Source: Flavobacteriaceae bacterium PS02338 (GTDB taxonomy: Bacteria; Bacteroidota; Bacteroidia; Sphingobacteriales; Sphingobacteriaceae). Taken from it: DNA of 64,000 bases. The notes under the pieces were generated by a model that did no database searches, had not been told where the DNA came from, and saw nothing but the letters and a program-made list of their open reading frames with translations. A program made the position numbers and the translations under genes. The stretch spans positions 1-64,000 of the forward strand of contig JASCOD010000001.1 of assembly GCA_029959615.1 (NCBI GenBank), in the 5' to 3' direction. This document shows positions 36,601 through 46,800 of the stretch, piece by piece (the first letter of the stretch is position 1; each line of letters starts with the position of its first letter).

Positions 36601-37280
36601 CGACTTCTATCACTATCGTAATCCCAACCGGCAACAGTTCCATAAGAATGGTTTGACAGTATAAGGTTAGCTGCGTTTGAGGTCATTTCACTATTATCTC
36701 CACCGAAATCAAAAGACCATAAACCAGGCAAGCCATAAGCCATACCTCTTGCATTGGCCACTACCCCTGATGCCATCATAGTTCCTGCTACGTGGGTAGC
36801 ATGATCTGAAGTAGTTGTTGAAGCGTCCTTTATCACTACACGTCCACCAGTAAATTCTTGATGACTGGCACGTACGGAACCTCCATCCCAAATAGCAACT
36901 TTACCTATCGGAATTGTACTACCATTAAAGCTAAGACCTAAACTTCCTCCAGCATACAATGAGTTTGCTTTAGTAGTAGCTGCAGCAATAGTATTATTTT
37001 CTGTACCATCATATATTGGAATACCAAATTCATCTATACGAGACAAACTCTTTATCCTCCCATTTTTATCCTTATGGTAAATCTTCCAACCTTTTTTATT
37101 TGCTATTTTGTATGCTTCTTGCCTTTCCTCTTCCATTTCTTTGGCTAATTGCACCGCATTTTGCCTTGAGGCAATAGCTTTACCATTATTATTTTGGGCA
37201 TATAGTTGGCCAACACTCGTAGCACAAAAGAATATAGAGAAGAATAAAAGAACTTTTAAATCACGTGTCATTGTCATCAT
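33687..37280 (-). CDS. T9SS-exported S8 (subtilisin-like) serine peptidase with beta-helix region
   Basis: The protein has 1197 residues with a signal peptide near residues 5-29 ending YAQ. The subtilase domain spans about 100-450 with an intact triad: Asp in VAIWDGG, His in DHATHVAGTM and Ser in SGTSMAAPN. A beta-sandwich follows (about 450-590), then a parallel beta-helix region (about 600-960) beginning YVKPNGTGDGSSWDNA. The C-terminus is a T9SS type A sorting domain (ILIYPNPLRDN, then PKGSYVLLL and QSKFIKE). It should be exported and cell-attached or released. It is the distal gene of the SusCD locus. Confidence 0.92.
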   Translation of the reverse strand: MMTMTRDLKVLLFFSIFFCATSVGQLYAQNNNGKAIASRQNAVQLAKEMEEERQEAYKIANKKGWKIYHKDKNGRIKSLSRIDEFGIPIYDGTENNTIAAATTKANSLYAGGSLGLSFNGSTIPIGKVAIWDGGSVRASHQEFTGGRVVIKDASTTTSDHATHVAGTMMASGVVANARGMAYGLPGLWSFDFGGDNSEMTSNAANLILSNHSYGTVAGWDYDSDRSRWEWMGAAGANEDYKFGYYDSKAQTWDQICFNNPYYLPLKSGGNYRSSNGPAVGANYYSSSGTLVGPRPAGMSSNDGYGIVATYATAKNIITVGAVNGLPYGALSSSDVIMSSFSAWGPTDDGRIKPDLVADGVSLYSTGHTSDTNYSTKSGTSMAAPNATGSLVLLQELYKQQTGNFMRSATLKGLVLGTTSEAGPAIGPDYKFGWGLLNVERAAKTILNNGSGSLISEYTLAQGATNTVNITAAKSGPLVATICWTDPAAIPVSTANALNNTSLRLINDLDMRGSDGITTYYPWVLNPANPALAATKGDNFRDNVEQVYIANAVEGQTYAFTISHKGSTLVNGSQSYSLIITEASTSASTPVVNGIRYVKPNGTGDGSSWDNAASDISIVLAEAQTDLSIKEIWVAAGTYKPTINPVSGSSDNRDKTFVFPYGRSDAANGLKMYGGFAGWETDLSERNWKINTTTLSGDFQGDDSIQGTGSSLTITNNSENAYHVVVGSAYSVIDGFTITGGKVSASSSSQNVNGMSVNRAYGGGLNTSGAMIIKNIMFVGNDGLGTDARGGAVYLAIASSVEINNSVFYQNVGRSGSGVYAFGSSGTTASLTNINNSLFLNNYGTADGSAINFNTGNANTIVNVTNCTFYGNAAAGNGTLYLSASVPAIIRNNLFWSNTSAAASGRKNIYSGGTGGSKIVTNSVIADYTGTMTSINTVTNVNANNPLFRNIGDLAGADGILGTRDDGLQVNSGSPAIGASAISTVVPNIDITGFDRPLETAFTIGAYEYDATLDLTLPVNIRSFTAELKNGKTRLSWNVGTEINVNRYEVERSSNGIDFVSVLNVAAKGAASYTASDDKPLLGINYYRLKGIDNDGVLSPFNELRTVKVLSLFTKEILIYPNPLRDNMLHFNVSNYSIGIYSYKILDIVGKVYQSGSFINDGSSNNNSITISSMMPKGSYVLLLTKGSEIIQSKFIKE

Positions 37281-37291
37281 TTTGACCTTGT

Positions 37292-37331
37292 TGGAAAATT
37301 AAAAACAAAGAGGGCAGATACGCTCTGCCCT
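37292..37331 (-). terminator. Terminator between the two T9SS cargo genes
   Basis: AGGGCAGA (37311-37318) and TCTGCCCT (37324-37331) form a perfect stem. On the minus strand the tail CTTTGTTTTTAATTTT follows. Transcripts of the upstream cargo gene should stop or be reduced here before the subtilase gene. Confidence 0.8.
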
Positions 37332-37344
37332 TCTATTGAATAAA

Positions 37345-39432
37345 TTAGTTCTTTATGAATTTAGATTGGATGACCTCTTTTCCATTAGTTAAATAGAGTA
37401 CATAAATACCTTTGGAAATTTGCCCTTTTAAGCTAATTGTATAGTTAGCCGATCCATTATTACTAAGCTGGCCCGATTGAACTATACTACCTAATGCATT
37501 TAATATTTTGTAGCTATAGTTTCCAGATGAGTAACCGCTAAGCGCAACATTAACTTCATTACCAACAACAGGATTTGGGTAAATGACTGCACTCTCTTCT
37601 TCTAACGTAGTTATTTTAGCGCTCCTTACTTCATTGAAATGGCTAAAAGTACCATCGTTATCTATTCCTTTTAAACGATAGTAGTTGATACCCAATACAG
37701 GATTTGCATCTATCGTACTGTAGCTTGATGAACCATTTGCTGCTACTTCCGCTACTTTAATAAAATCAACACCGTTGATAGAACGCTCAATCTCATAACG
37801 GTTAACGTTTGTTTCTATACCTACAGTCCAATTTAAAGCAACTTTATTATTGTTTGGCTTAGCAGTAAACGTGCTAATGGTTACTGGAAGGATCGCTAAG
37901 GTAGTAATAGCTTCGATTGTTGGTTTACTCGTAGAAGCTCCCAAACCTGTACCTGGATCGACATTAATCCCACCGAAATAGGCACCTTCCATAGCTGGTG
38001 TTTCCAGTTCATTTTGACGCCCCATAAAGAATATAGAGGCCCCTCCTGTCGTCGAAGTTTGTTCGATACTCACATAAAAATCAGTACTTCCTGCTATATT
38101 TGGGACAGCTATATTGTTAGCTGTAAAAGGTATCAAGACAAGTTTACCTTGATCTTCTGCTGTCGCAGTATAAAGATCCGAAGTACCCATTAAAACCCAA
38201 CTTGAATTATACCAACTTGCTCTCAGTTGTTTACCAACCACAGTAGCATTTGTAGATAGCATAAAACGAGCAGCTTTAGGATAAACTGTACCATTTGCGG
38301 TATATTTAACTGCATATTTATAACCTTGGGTGCTTGATCCCCCATTACTAGTAATTACTTCACCTATGTTGTATGAAAATACTCCCGGAGTAGAAGCCTG
38401 AACTCTATTCATTGTGTTATTACCACTAACGTCATCAGCGTTGTTAATAGTTACAGTAATCGAATTATTTCCCTGGTTAACAGAAATGAATTCATCAAAG
38501 GTAACATTGTAGCCAGCGCCACTTTCTAGTGGAGTTTCAACGGGTAAGGATATTGCTTTTGTACTTGTAAAAGTGTTTGCTCCGCTAATAGTTAATGTAA
38601 CACTTAGATTGTATATAGGATTTACACCCTCGTTTGTTATTCTCGCCGCAATTTTTTGTTTTCCTTCGTTTACAGGTGCTTTGCTCATTACATAAATATT
38701 CGACACTTGCACATCATTATTTGGTAGCTCATAAGCAAATCGAGTTGCAGGTCTAAAATTACTAGTAGTACCTACAAGATCTGAGACCTGAGCCATAGTA
38801 ATAGGATCTTCTGAAACAGGTGAAGTACCAGCAGAGACTGAATGAGAATATAATCCATTGGCACCACCGGTATTAGTAGTTGAACTACTACAATATGCGG
38901 TATTTGCCGTACCTCTTGCCCCACTAAGATTAAGCCATTCAAAAGCTACATATAAAGATCCGCCATTATAGGTGAATGCGGTTCCATTTTGAAATACAAA
39001 ATTTGCAGTAGTAGACGCAGGTATAACTTGATTTGCAACATCACTAACTTTAGTCATACTGGCAATGGCATTCGACCAAGATGTACCTTTCTGATAACTT
39101 AAGTCTGTAGAGTTTTGAAGATAAATTTTCAATTCTCCAGTAGCCGTAGCTGTAGCAATCGCTTCTGCTTCCCGATAATTGAAACCGATAGCTTTTAATA
39201 TCCTTCCCGAAGATATACCACCTGCCGACAACTCACTAGCGGCTATTAGATAAACAGTTCGAGTATACCGATGTGAAGACTGCGGCGCACGTCCACTTGC
39301 GGAGGTAGAAGTTCCCGTTACAGAATTTTTCCAAACTAATGTTTGTGCACCGGACATAAAACACAATAGCATCAAACTAAAAGTTAACACACCCTTTTTA
39401 AAGGGGAATTGATAGTAAAAGTTTTTATACAT
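37345..39432 (-). CDS. T9SS type A sorting domain protein, adhesin-like
   Basis: The protein has 695 residues with a signal peptide ending FMSGAQ (about residue 30). The body is beta-rich and low in charge, with a CARDB-like segment around 245-340 (NDVQVSNIYVMSKAPVNEGK). No catalytic motif is visible. The C-terminal 190 residues comprise a linker domain (LPVTISTFTAKP onward) and the T9SS sorting domain (VIYPNPVVGNEV, SKGIYVLYL, QSKFIKN). They closely match the end of the neighbouring subtilase. A surface-exposed binding role is inferred from sorting signal and context. Confidence 0.85.
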   Translation of the reverse strand: MYKNFYYQFPFKKGVLTFSLMLLCFMSGAQTLVWKNSVTGTSTSASGRAPQSSHRYTRTVYLIAASELSAGGISSGRILKAIGFNYREAEAIATATATGELKIYLQNSTDLSYQKGTSWSNAIASMTKVSDVANQVIPASTTANFVFQNGTAFTYNGGSLYVAFEWLNLSGARGTANTAYCSSSTTNTGGANGLYSHSVSAGTSPVSEDPITMAQVSDLVGTTSNFRPATRFAYELPNNDVQVSNIYVMSKAPVNEGKQKIAARITNEGVNPIYNLSVTLTISGANTFTSTKAISLPVETPLESGAGYNVTFDEFISVNQGNNSITVTINNADDVSGNNTMNRVQASTPGVFSYNIGEVITSNGGSSTQGYKYAVKYTANGTVYPKAARFMLSTNATVVGKQLRASWYNSSWVLMGTSDLYTATAEDQGKLVLIPFTANNIAVPNIAGSTDFYVSIEQTSTTGGASIFFMGRQNELETPAMEGAYFGGINVDPGTGLGASTSKPTIEAITTLAILPVTISTFTAKPNNNKVALNWTVGIETNVNRYEIERSINGVDFIKVAEVAANGSSSYSTIDANPVLGINYYRLKGIDNDGTFSHFNEVRSAKITTLEEESAVIYPNPVVGNEVNVALSGYSSGNYSYKILNALGSIVQSGQLSNNGSANYTISLKGQISKGIYVLYLTNGKEVIQSKFIKN

Positions 39433-39561
39433 AATTTTAAGTTTTAGGTTATTAATGGTTTTCTGGTTATGAAGACTTACCTAAGCAAACAAGCAAATAC
39501 CCTTGTCAAAACACAAAGCAAGCCCCTATGACAAATTTTCTAAGATTTGTCATCTGAGTTC

Positions 39562-39581
39562 ACACATCCAAAAGGATGTGT
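39562..39581. repeat. Small perfect hairpin in the intergenic gap
   Basis: ACACATCC-AAAA-GGATGTGT forms an 8-bp stem with a 4-base loop on either strand. No U tract follows, so it may be a regulatory or RNA-stability element in the 229-base gap before the adhesin-like gene. Confidence 0.4.
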
Positions 39582-39615
39582 TATTAAGTAAATTAATTTT
39601 GGTTCTTCTTTTTAA

Positions 39616-39656
39616 TCAGATTGCCTCACCCAAGAGATAAGAGTAAGGCAATCTGA
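39616..39656 (-). terminator. Hairpin just after the DUF4302 stop codon
   Basis: TCAGATTGCCT (39616-39626) and AGGCAATCTGA (39646-39656) form a perfect 11-bp stem, 5 bases past the stop. No U tract follows on the minus strand, so it may attenuate expression between the SusCD group and the T9SS cargo genes or protect the 3' end. Confidence 0.5.
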
Positions 39657-39661
39657 ATTAA

Positions 39662-40993
39662 TTATTGTCCTAACACGCCGTAAAAGAATGAAGCAGGATT
39701 AGTTTGACTTAGAAATCCACCAACAGTAGATCCTGAAGGTGCACCTGCGGCTATATAAGCAATTTTAAAACTGTTACTTGACATATAAGTTGTTATTGGA
39801 GCCAAATAAGTTTTAAACGCATTAGCATTGGTATTTCCCAGTCCTGGCCCTAATGTTTGTGATGGATCTAGGACAAAAGATGCTACACCCGTTGCACTAT
39901 TTAATGTCATGTTATATATATAGTTGGCCGTATAAACTGAAGTTGGAGCAGCAGGGTTACGACACCTAATCGCTAATGTGATCTGATTATTACTAGTAAA
40001 TAATATGGTCATGTACTCAATAGAACGACCACCATAACCGTTCATAGCTGTAACAGCGGCATTGTATTTACTTAAGAAATCTGCTGAAAGATCTGGCAGT
40101 AGCGATACCTGTATTCTTAACGACGCCCATCTTGCACCTAACACCGTATGTAAAGCTGGTGTAATATCTAAAGGAAGTGGTGATAAAGAAGTCTCTATTT
40201 TAACCTGTTCAGTCCCGTTTAGCGCATAAAAATACTTACCGGCCTTATTCCAATATACCTTATCGAAACTATAGCTACCGAATTTAATAGGCGCTCCTAA
40301 CTCTAGGACATCAACTCCATAATAGAATACAGAACTCACTTGGCCTGCAATTGAAAAAACTTTGGTAGTGGCACTTAGCGATACAGGAACTTGCTTCCCA
40401 TCCAATACCATGTATAAGATCTTATTAGTAATGTAGGGTGTCGACTCATTAATAAAGGTACTGATTTCACCAGACAGAATAATTTGTTCTTCTGCCGCGG
40501 TCAACTTTACCATCTTGAACTGATTCTTGTTGAATATCCCTTCAAGAATGAGACTATCTTTAGTTGAACGCACAAATGCAAACTCGAAATCAGAAACTAA
40601 TGCTGCACCATTTGTACCCCCACTAATATCTCCATTAGGATCTGACGGCAAATGGATATAACTATAAGTATCAAAAATCAATGTAGGACGTTGTAAAGCC
40701 TTTAATCGATAAGTACCTTCTTTAGACGTTAGAGCTGTTGTCGTATTAAAGTCTGACAGCATGGTCACACTGCCATCTGCTTTAAATTTAAAATAGTAGA
40801 AAAAACCCTTTCCTCCTTTTGGATAAATCATAGCTTTCCAACCATTAGGTGCATCAAGTAATTTTGCTTGGTTTGCACTCAATTCTGCAGCTAATCGAGT
40901 ATCGGGATCATCAAAGATTGGATCGCTATCTTTTTTGCAGCCTGTTACAAAAATTATAACAGCTAACATTATATATAATAAAATATTCTTCAT
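39662..40993 (-). CDS. DUF4302 lipoprotein
   Basis: The protein has 443 residues with a lipobox ending IIFVTGC (Cys19), so it is an exported lipoprotein. The DUF4302 region starts NQAKLLDAPNGWKAMIYPKG and includes GFFYYFKFKADGSVTMLSDF. DUF4302 proteins usually accompany SusC/SusD pairs as surface lipoproteins of unknown role. The last 140 residues or so resemble the C-terminus of the metallopeptidase encoded 12 bases upstream. It is fourth in the SusC-SusD-peptidase-DUF4302 series. Confidence 0.85.
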   Translation of the reverse strand: MKNILLYIMLAVIIFVTGCKKDSDPIFDDPDTRLAAELSANQAKLLDAPNGWKAMIYPKGGKGFFYYFKFKADGSVTMLSDFNTTTALTSKEGTYRLKALQRPTLIFDTYSYIHLPSDPNGDISGGTNGAALVSDFEFAFVRSTKDSLILEGIFNKNQFKMVKLTAAEEQIILSGEISTFINESTPYITNKILYMVLDGKQVPVSLSATTKVFSIAGQVSSVFYYGVDVLELGAPIKFGSYSFDKVYWNKAGKYFYALNGTEQVKIETSLSPLPLDITPALHTVLGARWASLRIQVSLLPDLSADFLSKYNAAVTAMNGYGGRSIEYMTILFTSNNQITLAIRCRNPAAPTSVYTANYIYNMTLNSATGVASFVLDPSQTLGPGLGNTNANAFKTYLAPITTYMSSNSFKIAYIAAGAPSGSTVGGFLSQTNPASFFYGVLGQ

Positions 40994-41005
40994 AATGTAT
41001 TTTAT

Positions 41006-42319
41006 TTAAATTCCCATTGTTCCAAAAAAGTATGAACTGCTATCATTAGCCTTCGCTAGCCCAGCATAGATAGTTTTGAAATCGCCACTGTAGAAAAATC
41101 TATAGGCAAATTGATTTTGTGTAAGATAGTTAGTTAATGGAGCTATATAACTTGCTATAGATGTTGCAAGTGCATCTGTAGATGCTAATGTCAAGGTAAT
41201 GTTACCTGCTGTATTTGTGGCAACATTATAAGTGAAATTGGCATTATAAACCGTTCCCGAGAAAGTATAATTAACTCTTAAAACTACCTGACTAGCTGTA
41301 GAATGTATTAACGAAAAATTATTAATAGCTCTTCCACCATTTCCGTTAAGTGCCGTTTTCGCAGCATCATATGCAGCCATGAAATCTGCCGACATTCCAG
41401 TTGTAGTATTAGGTGTTACCAATACTGATGTATAGGTTTTACCAAATCCTAGGTAAGCTCCAACATTATCTGGCGATTTTGAATTTAATCCCGCCTGAAC
41501 TCTGTTTTGCAAAGTATATACATTTACATTCCAAACACTCTTCAAGTAAGCTACTACGATAGCTTCTTTTGCTCGTATTGCAGCTACTGCTGTAGCATTC
41601 GTATTACTTGCTAATAAAGCTTCATAAGCTAATTTACCTTCAGTTAGCATAATGGCAATCATTTCCACAAAATCTTCATTAGGTGATGCCTGAGCATATT
41701 GCGTAATAAATCCTTTGCTTGCATAATCTGCACCAGCAGTACTATTCCAATCTGCGGTATATCCTGATGGTGTAATCATTGCAAAATCTACTGGATACTG
41801 AATATTTTGATGTAAAATATGACCAAATTCGTGATGTATGGTTTTCAATATTCTTTTTGACACCGAGCGGTCTGTTGTATTAAAGTTATTTACATTATAT
41901 AATGTAACTTTCATTCCGCCTTCGGCCTCCCCAAGAGTATAGCTTCCATTGGTATTGTAAGATACGCTTCCTACTAAAACATAGTTTTTTGGAGCATAGG
42001 TCTTAACAAAAGTAGGATTAACCTCGCCAGCATAAGCGTCAATCCAAGCACTTTTAACTAGCTCCATTAATGGTTGTACCTTATCTACACTTGGTGGCAC
42101 TAACGTCTTACTGTTATCATATTCTGTTCCGTCCCAACGGTACTTTACATCAATATTGTAAGGCTTAGTAAAATTAGTATTTAACCAAGTATCTAGTGGC
42201 GTTTTTACCCATGTATCTCCTCCCAGACCAACGATTTCGCGATCCAAGTCTTCTGTTTTTTTGCAGCTAACCAATGAAATAATGGCTAATGCTGATAATA
42301 TGATATTGATCTTCTTCAT
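41006..42319 (-). CDS. Putative zinc-binding metallopeptidase lipoprotein
   Basis: The protein has 437 residues with a lipobox ending SLVSC (Cys19). A gluzincin/zincin-type active site reads HHEFGHILHQ, with the HExxH zinc motif at 163-167. A further acidic segment (ASPNEDFVEMIA) about 45 residues later is a candidate for the third ligand region. The family is annotated as SusD-associated putative zinc-binding metallopeptidase. The C-terminal part (about 310-437) resembles the end of the DUF4302 protein. It lies 21 bases after susD and 12 bases before the DUF4302 gene, so it is probably surface-exposed and co-expressed. Confidence 0.88.
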   Translation of the reverse strand: MKKINIILSALAIISLVSCKKTEDLDREIVGLGGDTWVKTPLDTWLNTNFTKPYNIDVKYRWDGTEYDNSKTLVPPSVDKVQPLMELVKSAWIDAYAGEVNPTFVKTYAPKNYVLVGSVSYNTNGSYTLGEAEGGMKVTLYNVNNFNTTDRSVSKRILKTIHHEFGHILHQNIQYPVDFAMITPSGYTADWNSTAGADYASKGFITQYAQASPNEDFVEMIAIMLTEGKLAYEALLASNTNATAVAAIRAKEAIVVAYLKSVWNVNVYTLQNRVQAGLNSKSPDNVGAYLGFGKTYTSVLVTPNTTTGMSADFMAAYDAAKTALNGNGGRAINNFSLIHSTASQVVLRVNYTFSGTVYNANFTYNVATNTAGNITLTLASTDALATSIASYIAPLTNYLTQNQFAYRFFYSGDFKTIYAGLAKANDSSSYFFGTMGI

Positions 42320-42340
42320 AATTCAAAAATGGATCTATGT

Positions 42341-43795
42341 TTAACGTGGATTTAAAGGTATTCCTGATAGAGCGACTTCTCCAGGTAATTGCCATTGTCT
42401 TCTATTGTCATCAGTAGCCAATGTGTGTGCAACACCGTCTTTATCTCTATGTACTACTGGCATTTTATAGCGTAAAATATCCATCCAACGCATACCATCA
42501 GATACAAATTCTGCTCTTCTTAATGCTAGCACCGTATTAATATAAGCTTGGCGTTGATCGGTTGTTGATGAAGCATAGTAGGTCGTTATTTTTGCATTGG
42601 TCAATCCATTTGTACTTTCTGTATAAGTATTTAAACGTACACTTAACAGCGTATTGAAATCTTTCACCGCATCAGCATAACGACCTTCATAGATATAAGC
42701 TTCGGCACGGTTTAACAATACCTCCTCGGTTGTAAGAAGAGTTTGCATATTATAGTAAGTTCCCGTACTTGCGTTTATACTTGTTCTTACAAAATGAGAA
42801 TAATGCTTTGGTATGAAATAATAAGCACCACCATTTGTGGAATAAGACTTATAGGCTGTTAATAAAATTCCCAAAGGACTACGAATTTCATCTAGCTTGC
42901 CTTGCGACATTGCATATTGATTGGTAGAGTATTGACGAGCAGTATTAGAAACGGTTTCAGCAATTAATAAATTACCCGGGTTAGAAGCTGATGTTAAAGC
43001 TAAGGCTACGTTAGAAGAGCCAGAAATATCAGCGTAAGATTTCCATGGACGAGCACTTGTTGCAAAATCATTTGCAGGAAAAGCTTGATCTGCATATTCA
43101 ATTACTTTTGGATAATCCTTTTTAAATAAATAATATCTCGATGCAAATCCATAAGCAGCTTTTTTAGTAAAGTGATATGATGGCACAGTATATTTGCTGT
43201 CCTTAATTAAAGGAATACCTGCAAGTAAATCCTTTTCGATTTGCTCATATACAAAAGCAACAGTTCTACGGTCGTAGTTTTTAAATACTACATTTTCTGG
43301 TTCTGTAACATAAGGAATTCCCATATCCGTACCCGACGTAGCTATATCGTAAGGTTTAGCATAAAAAGTAACTAGCATAAAGTGGGCATATGCCCTAGCT
43401 ACTAAAGCTTCTCCTTTTTGAGCAGTGTAGTTTTGAGGATCTGATGCCTTCTCAATTGCATCTAAAGCTTGATTAGCTGCAGCTATAGCAGCATAACAAG
43501 AATTCCAATAATAAATAGGCGTATCTTGACTAATTCCTTCTACATCTTTCCAAGCATAAGCATCTCTAGTAATTACATATTCAGTAGCTGGTGGGCCTAT
43601 ATATGCAATATTGTCTGACATTCCTTCTGCTACCAGAGTATAATTACCCCTTGGATAGGCTGTTACCAATAACCTTGATACCTTTTCAGGAGAATTTAAT
43701 GTAGTTCTCTGATCCGGAGCTTGGTCTAAATATTTTTCGCAACCTGTTCCTAAAACAGCTACGCATACAAGTATGTATAAAATAATATTCTTCAT
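42341..43795 (-). CDS. RagB/SusD family nutrient-uptake outer-membrane lipoprotein
   Basis: The ATG at 43795 gives MKNIILYILVCVAVLGTGCE, a lipoprotein signal with Cys19; the frame is open to 43819 but that longer start overlaps susC. The mature protein shows the SusD pattern: KYLDQAPDQRTTLNSPEKV at the start, TPR-like helices with KGEALVARAYAHFML, and RRAEFVSDGMRWMDILRY near the end. SusD forms the lid over the SusC transporter and captures substrate at the cell surface. Its 484 residues are within the normal range. Confidence 0.93.
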   Translation of the reverse strand: MKNIILYILVCVAVLGTGCEKYLDQAPDQRTTLNSPEKVSRLLVTAYPRGNYTLVAEGMSDNIAYIGPPATEYVITRDAYAWKDVEGISQDTPIYYWNSCYAAIAAANQALDAIEKASDPQNYTAQKGEALVARAYAHFMLVTFYAKPYDIATSGTDMGIPYVTEPENVVFKNYDRRTVAFVYEQIEKDLLAGIPLIKDSKYTVPSYHFTKKAAYGFASRYYLFKKDYPKVIEYADQAFPANDFATSARPWKSYADISGSSNVALALTSASNPGNLLIAETVSNTARQYSTNQYAMSQGKLDEIRSPLGILLTAYKSYSTNGGAYYFIPKHYSHFVRTSINASTGTYYNMQTLLTTEEVLLNRAEAYIYEGRYADAVKDFNTLLSVRLNTYTESTNGLTNAKITTYYASSTTDQRQAYINTVLALRRAEFVSDGMRWMDILRYKMPVVHRDKDGVAHTLATDDNRRQWQLPGEVALSGIPLNPR

Positions 43796-43808
43796 TTCTT
43801 TGATAAAA

Positions 43809-46800
43809 TTAAATTCCAACCTTTAATGATAATGTGAATTGTTGCGGTATAGGCATAGCCACACCTCCAGAAGTAAAGAATTCTGGATCTTGGCCTTTCA
43901 ATTTTTTATCAGCATAGATTAACCAAATATTGTTTCCTTGAAATTTGATAGAAGTATTACTCAAACCCAGTTTCTTATTTAGTTTATCTGGTAAATTATA
44001 CATTAACGAAACCTGTTTTAAACGAACAAATGAGCCATCGGCCACTCTGTCTGTTGAATAGTTGTAAGCAGTATATGGATAAGTACCACTCAAATCTTTT
44101 TTCAATAGATAATCCGTTAATGAAGGCGCATTAGTATAATTTTCATCTAATGGCAACGTCCAACGGTCTAAAAACTCTCTTGGCATCGCATCTGCATCAG
44201 AATAACTCGCTGAATAGGCATTGTTTAACCTAATTTTGTTACCTGCTTGATACGATACAAAGAACGTAAATTGGAAATTTTTGTATTTAAAGTTGTTCGT
44301 TAGACCTCCGGTAATAGTTGGATCTACTGTACCTTCATATTTAAGATATTTAGTAACTTGACTTTGCACATAAACATCACTAGTGATTTCACCTGTTTCA
44401 TCAATAAAGGTAGGGACACCTAGACCATCCAGTTTTTGAAAATCGATGGAGTACAAGCCTCTCACAGCACCGCCTTGTAAAGCACCGCCCTCTGGGATAA
44501 TTAAATCGTAGATACGTGGTGTTGTTTGTAAATTGGTAATTTTATTCTTGTTGTAACCAAAAGTAAACGAAGGTGACCAAGAAAGTGAGTTTTTGTTACT
44601 ACTACCCACTCTACCACCAATGGTAACCTCAACCCCGTTAGATTTCATATCGGCATAATTGGCCTGTTTACTAGCTTGGCCACCTACGCCAGAGGTACGA
44701 ACGCTACCGATCAAATCGAAACCTTTTCTATCGTAATAATCCAAACTGAAGGTTAAACGGCTATTAAATAAACCCGCATCAAAACCTATATTAGCTTCAT
44801 ACTGTTTCTCCCACGTCAGTTCCGAATTTTCTAGGCCACTCAACACTATACGCGGTTCTACCTCAGACAAAACAGGACGAAGTGTTTTGTTATTTGTTAG
44901 TACTATTGATGAGTTAGAGGCACTACCCATACTAGCCGTTAAACCATAACCTGCACGTAGCTTCATGTAGGAAACCTTGTTCAGGTCTTTAATGAAACTT
45001 TCCTCATCCATATTCCAAGCACCACTCACGGTCCAAGTAGGTAACCAACGAGCTGTTTTACTCGCTCCTAAGCGGTTACTACCATCGTACCTAAATGTTC
45101 CATTAATAATGTATTTCTCATTATAAGCATAGCTTCCGTTAAGAAAAAATGCCGCATAGCGATCATACAACTGACTCATACCGAAGTAATCGTAGTTGTT
45201 TTGCAATAACATTTTGATTATTCTGTAGTCTGTAAACGGTACTCCTCCCTTATCGTATTGATATCCGTAGCCATTATTCCAACTATTTTGCCTGTTAGAA
45301 AACTTTATCTCTTGTCCAATAAAACCCCTTACATTGTGTTTACCAAACTTATGGTTATAATCTATTTGATTACGTACGTTAAAATTTAAAAGATTATCAT
45401 CACCCCTGTTATAAAAACCACCTTCTGGCAAAGTGATAATAGGATCAGTGATCTCAGGAGCATCTGGATCTCTGTATAAAAATCTATTGTTCTTCGCTAT
45501 TGTGCTATTTGGTGCATATCTATAGGCCAAAGCCATATTAGAAAACTCAGTTATTTTATGTTCTCTAGTCGTTTTAACATATCTAATAGCTCCTATAGAT
45601 TTAAAGTTAAAATCTTTGATAAACTTATAGTTTATTTCGCCCTGTACCTTTAAATCCAACATATCTAAGTCAATGTGATTATTATCCAGCTCATTGATGA
45701 TATTAAAAGGAGCATAATTCTGTGTAAAATATTCTAGATTGCCATTCGCATCATACGCGGTTGTAGTACGACTGGTATTTAAAGCATAGCTAAATGGATT
45801 GATATCAAAATCACGAGAGTATTTACCCTCTACCACATTGCTCGAACGCCCAAGTGTTCCTGGAGCCTTTTGTTGTCTAAAAGAACCTTGTGCTAAAATA
45901 CCAGCGCTAATTTTCTTTGTAAGATTATAATCTCCCCTAAGGTTCATGGTATAGCGTTTCACATTATCGCCAATAGACCATCCATTATCATTATAATAAC
46001 CTAATGAGAAATAATGTGTAGATTTTTCTGAACCAGAAGATATACTTACCGAATGTTCTTGTACAAAAGAATTCTTAAATAAAATATCAAACCAATTTGT
46101 ATTGGCCATTGCATATCTTTTTAAAAAAGCTGCTTTTCCTTCTGGCGTATTTTCTACCCCAAACTGCCCAGTCTCAGGATTAAAAGTATTAATCTGTTGC
46201 CACATTTTTGAATAAACACCGCCAGACATACCGTTAATAATACTACTCGTTAAACCTCCCTTACGAGAAACTTCTGCGTACACAGACATCTGATCTGCCG
46301 AGTTCATGATATTATAATTATCATAGTTTGGCTTTAAGAAAGTAGAGAAGTTACCACTATAATTCACTCTTGTATTCCCAGCTCTTCCTTTTTTAGTGGT
46401 GATAACTACAACGCCATTCATCGCCCTGGCACCATACAAAGCTGTTGCGGAAGCATCTTTTAGAATATTAAAATCTTCAATATCATCCGCATTAAGACCC
46501 GCTACCGAAGAACCGATTAATGTCAACGCATCTCCACTAGAAAGCTGGTCGTTGGATATATTCACGATATCTTCAAGTACGATCCCATCAATAACCCATA
46601 AAGGTTTGTTTTCTCCCGATATGGATGTAGCACCGCGAACCCTAATTTTAGGAGCCGCACCAAAAGTTCCAGATACGTTTTGTACCGAAACCCCTGCTAC
46701 TTTACCTTCCAACATACGGCTAATATCCGTTACGCCGTCTTGCTTTACATCGCTTCCTTTGATGCTTGTTGCAGAACCTGTAAAAAGCTTTTTGTTAATA

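Noticed and set aside
33687-37280. T9SS subtilase as another dead peptidase
   Set aside because: Asp, His and Ser of the triad are all in good motif context (VAIWDGG, DHATHVAGT, SGTSMAAP).
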